Origin: Acanthochromis polyacanthus
Lineage: Eukaryota; Chordata; Actinopteri; Pomacentridae
Reading direction: 5' to 3'
NCBI RefSeq assembly: GCF_021347895.1
Contig: NC_067126.1
Span: forward strand, 31,074,482 to 31,138,481
DNA: 64,000 nt
Shown here: positions 13,690 through 25,600 of the stretch, one piece after another
Numbering within the stretch: the first letter of the stretch is position 1
Layout of the letters: every line of letters begins with the position of its first letter
Translations under genes and position numbers: made by a program
Notes under the pieces: model-generated
What the model was told of the DNA's origin: nothing
Seen by the model: only the letters and a program-made list of their open reading frames with translations
Databases searched by the model: none

Positions 13690-16600
13690 ATGTTCCCCTC
13701 CTTTGCGTCAGTGCTGCTGGTCACAGCACTGTGCAGCGTCTGGGCCCAGGACTTCTACGAAGGCAGGACGGGTAACAAGAAATCCAGGGCCAAACCAGTG
13801 ACAAGAAATATTTATGACGGACAAGGTAAGAAAATGAATAAAATGAATAACGAGTGTGATTATTTTTTCTTTTTATTGGAACCTTTTTAGTACCGAATCG
13901 GTGTGTCCTTGCTTTTGTCAACTTTTTGAATGTATGATAATACCAGAAAATCCCCTTCTCACACTGAATGTGCTGCTCTATACCTGCTGTAGACCTTCTT
14001 TGTGAGAACTTTTAGATTTATTAGAAAAAACTGTCAGGGTTGCTCATTAAATTAGATTAAAATATAGCCGTGATTCATGTAACTTCTGCAGAATCTTGTC
14101 TAATGTCTTTACAGCCATCCTTGATGAGGACTGCAGCTTGGAGCTCTCCTTCCTGGTGGATAGCTCTGAGAGTGCCAAAGACAACCATGAGCAGGAGAAG
14201 CGGTTTGTCATGAACATGGTGGACAGACTCCAGGGCGTACGGCTGCAGACCGGCCGCAGCTTGAGTTTGAGGGTTGCCCTGTTGCAGTACAGCAGCCATG
14301 TTATCACAGAGCAAACCTTCTCAGAATGGAGGGGCTCAGAGAACTTCAAGACCCGGATAGCCCCCATCATCTACATCGGGCACGGCACCTACACCACCTA
14401 CGCCATCACCAACATGACCAAGATCTATCTGGAGGAATCCAGCCCAGGCAGCATCAAAGTGGTAGTGCTGCTCACAGATGGTATCTCCCACCCGAGGAAC
14501 CCTGACATTTTCTCTGCCGTTGCGGACGCCAAGAACCAGGGCATCAAATTCTTCACTCTGGGCATCACCAGGACAGCCAACGAGCCAGCCAACACAGCTC
14601 AGCTCCGTCTGCTCGCCAGCTCCCCCACCTCCCACTACCTCCATAATTTACAGGATGAGGACGTAGTTGAAAAAATCGCTACTGCGATTGTGAGTATAAT
14701 GCCTTGTCTGCCTGCAGAGTGCGCTGAGAAGAATTTTGATGTATTAGCTCTGAATAAACGTCACTTTGCTGCTGGCACATGGACAGGCATGTTCAGGTAT
14801 TTGTATAGACGTGGAATGATGACAGTGCTCTGGAGAAACAAATGAAAGAATGAGCATGACAGATCTGGATTTGAGCTTTTCTCTGCAGCTTCTTGGGAGA
14901 AAAAAGCTGTCTGACATCTGTATGTCAACTGAGCAAAGCCCTCAGGCTTTCCTTTGATAGTGGGGGATTCTTTTTTAGTCTCTTTCAGGAAACACTGTCT
15001 TGAAACCTCTTGTTGCATTCCTTTAAGCACAAACAATTGGGTTTACACAGTGATATCTTCTTTACAGTAACACGGAATATATTTATGTCCCATGCATTTT
15101 TGCAATTGATCTATTATACTCAGATGTTTTTTTTTGTTGTTTTTTTTTTTTTACTAAATGTAGACCAAAGATATAGGAAATTAGGTGTCTTTATCAGATT
15201 TACTGCTCACAATTTTTTCTTTTCTTTGCACTATTTTGTATCACTATCCCGTCCAAATTAAATGTTTAATGGGAAAGGCAACTTCATCTAGCAAAATATA
15301 AGGATATTTGATGGGGGGAAAAAAACAGTTTAAGATGCCACCTCCTGCACCAAAATGAAAGAACTGATTTTACGCTCCTTGACTTTATCCACTTGGTTTC
15401 CCAAAACTATTGTGGATACCTATTGTGCAACATTAAGCCATGCTAACACATCCATATATCTGCAATAAAAAAGCAAATATGATAAATGTCTGCAATATAT
15501 GGCTGCTGTTTAAATCCTGTCCAACTTTTGTTTTCTTTTCAGACTACCTTGGCTGATGAAGGAGTAAGTACAAAGACAATTATGGAACCACACACATACA
15601 TTTGACATTTAATAAAGCGGAATTAGCCGAAGGGACTGACTTTGACTGTACACATTTACATTCAGGACAGTTTAACAAACATGTCTCTTCTTTTTCAAGT
15701 GTCCTCTGGCTCAGAGATGTGCTTGTGAGAAAGGAGAGAGGGGATCCAGCGGGCCTGCGGTGAGTATTTAGCTTTTCAAAATACCCCAGTTTCTTTTGCA
15801 GAGTCATCCGTCACAAGTAAGGATTTCTGACATCTTGTATGAAATTCAACTGGATCCTGAGGTTTAAGAAACGGTAATTGTGCTGCTTTTTTTTTTTTAT
15901 TCAGACAAGATAATTGCTTGCTTTCTCTGTATAGCTTACAGCCATTTGCACAGCTAAGTGGATAGGTGGTCCCGACCCACATTCTGTCGACAAATCTATG
16001 GCAACAGGAAAAGGAAGGGAAGCACTGTAGTGTACTATTCTCTGAGAAATATATCTGTGTGACCTGTCTCTGCTAGTTATTGTGCATTTTTCATGCGACA
16101 TGAGATGTCCCCCTTGGAAACCAGAGGCACCACATTGAGAGCTTGACTCCCTATAAAACTGGACCTTCGGCCATCATAAATCTCACAACCAGTGGTGGAA
16201 AGTAACGAAGTAGATTTACTGAAGTGCTGGACTTAAGTACAATGAGCTACTTGAAAATTTTCCATTTCTGCTCTGACAATTCAGTGGTACCTTTTTACAC
16301 TATATATAGTCTATATTTATTTAATAACTCTAACTTGTTATTTTCATGTCATATACGCTACCAGTCAAAATTCTGGACACACTTTTTCTTTTGATTATTT
16401 TTCTTTATTTTCATGACTATTTTCATTGTAGCTTCTCACTGAAGGCATCAAAACTATGAATGAACACATATGGAATTATGTAGTAGACAAAAAAGTGTGA
16501 ACTAAGTCAAAACATGTTTTATATTTTATATTCTTCAAAATAGCCACCCTTTGATTACTGCTTTGCACGCTCTTGGCATTCTCTGGATGAACTCATTAGA

Positions 16601-19600
16601 TAGCCACCTGAAATGGTTTTCGAACAGTACTGAAGGAGTTCCCAGAGACTCTGAGCACTTGTTGGCCCTTTTGCTTTCACTCTGCGGTCCATTTCATCCC
16701 AAACCATCTGGATTGGGTTTAGATCAGGTGACTGTGGAGGCCAGGTCATCTGACACAGCACTCTGTCACTCTCCTTCTTGGTCAAATAGCCCTTACACAG
16801 ATTGGAGGTGTGTTTGGTATCATTGTCCTGTTGGAAAATACATGATGATAACTAAACACAAACCAGATGGAGTGGCATGCCGCTGCAGGATGCCGTGGTA
16901 GTCATGCTGGTTCCGTGTGACTTCAATTTTGAATCAATCCCCAACCATCACACCACCTCCATGTTTCACGGTGGGAACCATGCATGTAGAGACCACCTGT
17001 TCACCTTTTGTGCATCGCACAAAGACACTGCAGGTGGAACCAAAAATCTCAAATCTGGATTCATCAGACCAAACCACAGATTTCCACTGGTCTAATGTCC
17101 ATTCCTTGTGTTTCTTGGCCCAAACAAATCTCTCCTGCTTGTTGTTTTTCCTTAGTAGTGATTTCCTAGCAGCTATTTGACCATAAAGGCCTGACTGGTC
17201 TCCTCTGAACAGTTGATGTAGAGATGTGTCTGCTACTAGAACTCTATGTGGCATTTATCTGGACTCTAATCTGAGCTGCTGTTAACTTGCCATTTCTGAG
17301 GCTGGTTGACTCAGATGATTTTATCCTCAGCAGCAGAGGCGACTCTTGATCTTCCTTTCCTGGGGCAGTCATCATGTGAGCCAGTTTCATCATAGCGCAT
17401 GATGTTTTTTTTGTGACTGCACTTGGGGATACATTCAAAGTTTTTGCAATTTTCCAGATTGACTGACCTTCACTTCTTAAAGTAATGATGGACTGATGTT
17501 TCTCTTTACTTTGCTGATTGGTTCTTGCCATAATATGGATTCTAATGGTTGTCAAATAGGGCTGTGAACTGTGTACCAACCTGACTTCTGCACAACACAG
17601 CCAATGGTCCCAACCCCAATAAGAAGGCAAGAAATTCCACTAATTAACCTTGACAAGGCACACCTGTGAAGTGAAACCATTTCAGGTGACCACCTCATGA
17701 AGCTCATCCAGAGAATGCCAAGAGTGTGCAAAGCAGTAACCAAAGCAAAGGGTGGCTCTTTTGAAGAATCTAAAATACAAAACATGTTTTAACTTATTTC
17801 AGTTTTTTGTTCACTACATAATTCCATCTGTGTTCATTCATATTTTGATGCCTTTATTGAGAATCTGTCATGCAAATAGTCATGAAAATAAAGAAAAATC
17901 CTAAATTATAGTAAAGATTTACTGATCCTCAAGAGGAAATTAGCAAATATTAAAAGTAGCTATATTTCCTTTATCAGCATCAATATTAAAGTTATAGACA
18001 CATTATTGCATCAATAACCATAATCCAAAATACACAATATTCTGAAATCTTTCACTCTGCCTAATGGATGTTTTTTCACTTTTAGTAATATATATGTGTT
18101 TTGTTGCTGATACATTTGCATTCTTTGTTATATTCAATTGCATAGATGTTACTTATAACATTATTTTTACACTCTGGTATTAGATATTTTACTTAGAGGG
18201 ACTATTTCCATGCATATGTCGCCATTGCCAGTTGTCAGTATAACATAGGGGTTGTACAGAAATACGAAGTGCAGTATTAAGCCCCTGATATCCCATTTAA
18301 TTTCAGCATTATGTTTAAATCATTCGATCAGAGCAGCTCTAGACACCCACTTTTAACTCGGCAAGCTTCCTTTTCCCTCCCCTCCCCTCCTTAGATGACA
18401 CAGCTCAGGTAAGGTCAAGCTCTCTGGCAGACAATCGTGTTGCTGACAGACAGCTGTGTGACCAGGTGCTTTCGCTCTGCAGACATTCCTCAGATTCTTA
18501 CACTCAGACTAAAAGACTCTCATAATTGCTTTTATTAGTTTAATGACCACAAACTAGTGATTTCTGGTGGTAGGAAACTGACATACACTGTCCAGGTGCA
18601 GCTCAGGCCTATGACTCCTGGCCATGTGGACAAGATACCTCATGTCCCGTAGCTTCAGCTGTCATACATCCATGTCAGACATCGGGCCACTGACCTGTTT
18701 TCCTCTCTGTGTCCAACAATGCCTGTCTAGAGAGAAACACCTTTGTCTTTGCAGTGATATGGTCGAGATAACCTTTACTTTTCAGGCTATGGATCATAAC
18801 GTCACCTGTTAAGGTGATTTTAGCAACCGGCAACAAGAAAGTAAAATGTCAGAGAGGGAAATTAATCAAATCTTCACCGAGATTTTGTTTCATTCTCCAG
18901 GGGAAGAAAGGTCGCCCAGGAGATGATGGAGCCCCTGGGCTTAAAGGGCAAAAGGTGCGTGCCTTTAGATGGACGTCTGCATTATGAATTTCTTAGCTTG
19001 CAGGCTCACTTAGTAGTTATTTAATAGTTCCTGAGTGGGTCACACCTGAAGTCTTTGTTAGGCGTTCCTGAACTTACGCATTACATCACGTTTGTTGCTT
19101 CAATAGAGAATGATTGTAAGCAACAGGTAATAATGAATTAATGTAAAATTTGTCACTATTTGATCTATTTGTATGATTACCAGGGATGTGCTAATACTTT
19201 ATAACACACATCCGGATTGTGCTTCATTTCTACGTCAAAAATATTTTTTTAGACAGACAGACAGATCCCAGACTCTAATTACTTTCGGTGATTCATAATA
19301 ATAGATACATTCATATTTTGTCACTGTTGTTCTTGTACTTACAGGATAGTTTAATTGATCACTGCTAACTTTTCTTTATCCTCTACACTCACCTCCTATG
19401 GTGTACCACAAGGTTCAATTCTAGGTCCTATTTTATTTTCTTTATGTTCCCATCATGGTCTGTTTTTAGCAGAGGATTTTTACTGTCTCACACACAGCAA
19501 AATTACTCTGCACCTTTTAAATTGATGAAGCCAGCATTTCACATCCTTGAGGATTATTTTAGACATGGTTAGAATGATAAACATGTTTTATTTTAAATTT

Positions 19601-22600
19601 TGTTCCCATGTCCTCAAAAGAGTTCAACTATTACTTTACACACTTTTCTTTCAGTACATTTTGGCAGCTGTACTCAGTTTATGTGTGTCTGCTTTGACAA
19701 TTTAATTTGCCTTCCTTCACTGTCTGCCACCCATAGATAGGAGATTCTGAGATCTTTTTATTTCACATTTCTTACCTCCTCTATTACACTTCCAGATCAT
19801 TCAGAGCCCCTGACTAATCATACAAGCCTGTTCATGCTTTTCTTTTGTTGTCTTTCTTCTAAACTTGGCTTTACTTTCAATTTCAGTCTCAAAATTCTGT
19901 TTAGTTTTCAAGAGCTTTGATGAACGCACATTAAATGATGTGATAAGACCATGTAATCCTGTTACATCAGGGTGAAGCAGGATTAAGTGGAGAACCTGGG
20001 CGGCATGGCGGTGAGGTAAATGCCGCCATTCATGACAAAAATGAATAAAACATACATCACTGTCTCTGTAGTTTGGTCACACATGACATATCATTCATTT
20101 TTGTCTGCAGGGCAAACCAGGTTACAAAGGAGAGAAGGTATGTAATTTGCATTAATGACAATGCTGACATTTTATTGTGCTGGATACAGTTCAAGCCTTT
20201 ATAATACATGTAATTTCTGTACAGGGTGAGAGGGGTGAGTGCGGCACACCAGGAATCAAAGGAGACCGGGTACGACAACAGCATTAACGATGCAAATGCT
20301 GAATATTAGTCTGCACACTATATTTGATTTTATAGTCTGTGTCTTTCCTGTGTGGTGTGATTCAGGGTCCAGAGGGTTCAATTGGAGGAAGAGGACAGAG
20401 AGGTCTGCAGGTTAGTACTAACACATGTCTTCTTCTGTTCACATAGTATTATTATGACAAGTACACAGCAGAACCACAGTTACTTAAAGTATAGTGCAAC
20501 AAATTTGTGGTGACTTTTTGTCATTAAAGAGCATCTTGATTAATTTCAGCATGACAGTTGTGTATGAGTAGATATGCCAACTGGATCGCTGTGTGTTTTA
20601 AGTATAGTGTCTGCGAATTCTTGGACAATAAATCATCATACCAGTTAAAGGTGAACTTCGTTTTTTTTTTCAACCTGGGGTCTGTTTTCATATGTCATAA
20701 ACACCGGTGGAAGCAAACAGCTGTTTCCCCCCATAGGTGTTTTGGCGCGAGCTATCACGCGATTTCGGAACGAGATTTGCTTTCTAGCGTCCTGAGATTT
20801 GGATACAGACCACAACAAAGAGCGATCGCCAAGTAATGTGGAGGTTTTCGTTCACTTCTCATCTCTAGTATGTTGTGGGACACTCGTTGAGACTATCAAA
20901 GCTGGTCAGTGTGGGAAATAAAGCATGTTAGGGTGGACTTTGACGCAGGGGGGCAAGTTGCCCCATACTTTTCGCTAGCTGAGCTGCGAAGCTGCCTGCC
21001 TGGCTAAATACTGGAGCTATGTCGAAAATTCATTTCTCCATCACTCACATGTATGAAATGACATATGAAAACAGACCCCAGGTTGGAAAAAAAAAACGAA
21101 GTTCCCCTTTAAATACACATAATAAACACATCTGCAGATGTTTCTTCATTAATGTCTATATGTTGCTCCTGCTCAGGGTTTGCCAGGACCAAATGGGGAC
21201 ATGGGACCAGAGGGCCCTCAGGGGAAGCAGGTCAGCCCTTGTTGACAACTTTTACTCACCTCATCGTGCACATCTGCTGTGACCTTTACATTTCCTTTTT
21301 AAACTAGAGGTTGGAGCTTTACCACCTTGGATCTAACCCTACAGCACAGACGGCCCGTATGTCTGGTAATAGACCCCTGTGTGAGGATCTGGCAACGAGC
21401 CAAAGTCTTCCCCATCATTACCATTATTCACAAGCATAAGGGATGAACCATCAGCAAAAAATCTCACTACAGGGCCTCCTAATGCCATGTATCCTGTTTT
21501 TAAATACAGACTAGGAAGTGCCTACAGCATTGTCAGCTTCTCCTGCAAGACCTGCAATAAAATACATGGAAAGTCTTTGTATGATCAGTGTTACACCATG
21601 TGAGGACCTGTAAGGCTGCATTTGCAAACATTAACAGCAGTCTTGGTGGTCTCCATGTAGTGTAATTTGTTTTTAGTACCCAGAATGTGTTGTCCAAATA
21701 ATACAAACTCATGAAATTTGCACAGGATATCTATTCCCATCTAGGATTTGTTTGCCACCACACTGAAGTTTGAACTCTTCAATTAGTCATTCAGGTCTCT
21801 TGAGACATTTCTTTGGTTCAAGACAGAGTTTTGCAAAACATTTGAGTCATCTGATCTGCAGGAAGCAATCAAATCTCTCACTCACTCCCATATTTACAAT
21901 ACACAAAACAGCTAAAGAATTGACAACCTCATTATCAGCTTCAAAGGAGCATCTTGTAGTACTTTTCTGGGGATTTCTTTTAATTAAAAGATAAAAAGCA
22001 ATTTGAAGGATATTACCAAATTTGTGGTCAAGTACTTGCGTCTGTTGGACCAAGATTAAAGGTGCAGTGAACGCTGGTGGTAAGTGTCATTATGTCTGTG
22101 ATCACAGGGTGAACGGGGCCCACCTGGCCCTCCAGGAATTCAGGGGGAAACTGGTGTTGGACTTCCTGGACCAAAGGTGAGTTGTGTTATGGATCATTCT
22201 GGAGATAACTGATTATTTGTGGTTCTCTGTTGGTATCTACATTCCTCCTATTAAATTCATTCCCTGTAGGGCGACATGGGATTCCAGGGCAGACCAGGTC
22301 CTCATGGTCCCCCAGGACTGGGTGAGCCTGGCCCTCCTGTAAGTTAAGAAGCACATATTGTGTGATCTATTGGGAAAGCCCTTATAATAGCATTAATCTG
22401 GCACTGTTTGGGTGACATTTTTCACACTCTGGCTTCTCTTAACAGGGACCTCAAGGACCACAAGGTGTTCAAGGGGAAAAAGGACCCCATGGGGAAGGAT
22501 TTCCTGGACCAAAGGTATTATTTCTAGTCTACCATTAGAGGAATTCCAAAAAACGTCTGTTGTCAAAATTAAATCAAGAACTTCTTATTGGCTAGATGAG

Positions 22601-25600
22601 CAAACAACAGATGATGCTCTTAAAAACATTCAGCTCTTAAAGGTGCTACATACAATGTTCAGAAATCACTGGATATTTGTAGAGCACCAGAACCTCAGAC
22701 CAAAACAAATGGGCACAACTTCCACCTCCCTTTACATGCCATTTACTACCGGATAGGTTTTGCACACACACAGAGAGACACACACAGTGAAACAGACACA
22801 CACTGGACTGGAGTACATAAAATGGAAGGAAGAGGAAGCTGAGGATAGTAGCAAAATAATAACAGAACCTCTCACACTGAGCTGAATTGAAACATAAATT
22901 GGGTTAAAAAAAAATTAAAATACTTTTTTTAAGACACTAACTGAATATTTCGGACTGCATTGCCATCTTTACAGTTTGCTTTGGGTGGTCATTGAAAGGG
23001 TCAGCAGTTTCAAGTAGAGCAGGGGTCGGCAACCGGCTCTTTCAGCTCTCTGTTGTGGCTCCCTGTAAATTTGGAAAATAAATTGTTCTGCCTTTCAGGC
23101 GCGTTTCAATGCATTTTAATATAGAATTTTATTGTGAAATTACCGCTCTTATTTTGACATGTCACTCCACCGGATGTGCTGAGGGGTTTTCCCCCTGCAG
23201 AGGGACAACAGGGAGCTTCCGGTTCCCACACGTTTCATTCCTTTTTTTTGTTGTTTTACTCCTGGAGAAACAACGCCTGTAGTTTCACATCGTTTTGTAC
23301 TCAAGAATGGCAAGCCTGTATATTAAAGCTCCACTCCAAGAAAGACACGTCTTGTCTTTGAGTCAAAGTACTCATGATAGGGTAATACACGTTACTCGCA
23401 AGAACACGGCTCGATGTCCAGGCAGCAGGTCAGAGAGTCAGTGTCGTCTTGGAAAATAGGGTAGCGACTTACATGAGAAAAGTTCTTAGCTTAAGATAAA
23501 TATATAAATAGATTTTACAAGTTAAATAGACATTCGCAAAATATTGATTTCCAGCTAACATTACGTAACATATGAGGTCCAGGAGCAAAAATGACATTAA
23601 CCAAGTAAGATAAATATTAGTGGGACACAATTAAAAAAAATGAATAGACCTTTTTCCGAAACGTCATCATCGAACGTCACCGCCGGTCACCGGCCCTAGC
23701 AACGCGATTCCGCCATTTTAAGAGGGGTATGCTTTGCCTTGACGACCATTACTTTCCCACGTTTCCCTCCCGATTTGAACGACCAAAAGCAGATATGCCC
23801 AAAACCTGCGATGTTTTTGGCTGTAGTTCTCAGTCATGGAGCAACAAGAACATTTCCTTTTACAGGATTCCGACTGAAAAGGGCCAGAAAAGGAGTTTAT
23901 GGCTCAAAGCATTGAGGCGGATTAACAATAATGGAACCACATGGAGCCCACAGTCAAAATGGTCCTATGTTTGCAGTCAGCATTTCGTCAATGGTATGTT
24001 GTGTTTCATGCAATTATTAACCCTTAACTGATTTTCTGAAATTATTAATTAATAAGCTTAACCAGTTGCGCTTCAGTGTCCCGCCCGCGGTACACTTTGA
24101 AATCTGCATAAGCAATTTGCTAAATGTCTGAAACTGCAAACACGATTATACAAACACTATACGCCGATGGAAAGCTTAGATTCTCATGAATCCGCCGGTA
24201 TAAACCACTTTCAGATGTGATTACCACAGCGGGTAATATAAACACATTTGTCCGACAAAAACGAATATCCATCCATCCTTTCTCTGTACACGGCTTCAAC
24301 ATACACAGCACGACTCACATTTCCGGGTTCATTATTACACACAGATGAAAATATTCCACAAAAAACGGCCATAATCCAACCTTGGACATCCAGACGAAAC
24401 AAGCCAGTAACATATTTTGTCCAAAACATGTCTTGAAGTCGGTATATAATCCACGAATAGGTCGTTTTCAAGGAAATGCACCTCGCGATGCACGTCCAAT
24501 ATTCCCTGTATTTCTCGCCATATTTTTATTTACAAATAGAATATTACCGATTTTTTTGTACTAAAAGTGGCTGGAATTGACTGCAGCTTATGATGTCTAT
24601 AATTATCTGAAATGTTGAGGGCTAGCTACTTAACTTAGGCTAGTGCTAGCTGTGCTTCCCACAAAAAGTCAGGGGTCTTTCTACTCACACTGCTATTTTT
24701 AAACCTTCTCTCCTCCCTTTCGTTCTGCTAACTACTATGCTGTAATCAGCAGCATTGTCCTCATTGTTGTTAGCACCTCATACCCTTGGGCCTAGGGTGG
24801 GTAGAGCTCATTTACAGGTATCTGACTCTTAGTTTTGATAATGTACATCTAACTAATATACATACACTACTTCCACTTGACATTAAAAGGTGTAATGGCT
24901 CACCCCGTTAGCTTAACATTAGCTTAGCATAGCGGAGCTGGTGTAGCCATATCTTACAAAGCATTTATCATTCTGACATTGACCTGTATGCACAAAAACG
25001 TATAAATATAAGCATACCTCAAAGAAAACGTATGAGTCCAGGCTTTTATAAGTCTTCATCTTCTCCATTGTGTGGATGCCTGGGCTGTTGATAAGGTACT
25101 CGTAAATGGAGTGCCAATGAAGATCTGGACACGTAGTAGGGTCGTTTTCCCATGAAACCAGAGGAATTTGGTACGGACATGACTGCAAACCAACCAGTTC
25201 TATTTTTTCTTTATACCGTAGCTTGGCTTTTGGCTCAAGATTTCCGAAATAATCACCAGACGTTTTTCTCCGGGTCAAAACCGCGTGGTTTCGGCGGTCA
25301 AATCATGGTTGCTAATGACTTTGTTGCCCCCTCTTAAAATGGCGGCGTGCGTTGCTAAGGAAGGTATGGTCACGTGTCCCCGACTCTGACGTCACTGCGA
25401 AAAGGTCTATATCTAATTAGAGGCTTTGTAATTAATTACTCACGACTGATTAACAGGGGCATAGAGGTAAAAAAAAAAAAAAAAAAAGCGATATATGCAG
25501 TGTTGTCTTCATTTTAAATGCCAAAAGGATTTTGCGGCACCCTGTGTTTTCTTTTCTGTGGGAAACGGGTCAAAATGGCTCTTTGAGTGTTAAAGGTTGC

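Larger units (their letters stand above)
23644..25410. mobile_element. THAP-bearing DNA transposon with two inward-reading genes, internally deleted
   Basis: The termini are ATAGACCTTTTTCCG on the left and the complement of ATAGACCTTTTCGCAG on the right. Further in, both sides share CTAGCAACG or CTTAGCAACG and CCATTTTAAGAGGGG. The inverted repeats span about 85 bp with gaps. Each end encodes the first exon of a protein reading inward: a THAP exon on the plus strand and an unrelated exon on the minus strand. The middle (about 24000-25010) shows no further coding exon, so the copy has probably lost its interior. The target-site duplication is not clear. It is younger than the hAT it interrupts. 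The superfamily is not established from sequence alone. Confidence 0.75.

Noticed and set aside
14047..14644. Minus-strand frames opposite the first VWA exon
   Set aside because: They are antisense shadows of a GC-rich conserved exon on the plus strand.
16551..17630. Frames in the Tc1 region as host genes
   Set aside because: The text is transposase, broken by shifts and stops, between inverted repeats.
20558..20836. Open frame of 92 codons across the left end of the TTAA MITE
   Set aside because: It crosses the element border and reads through the T-run as poly-Phe; not conserved.
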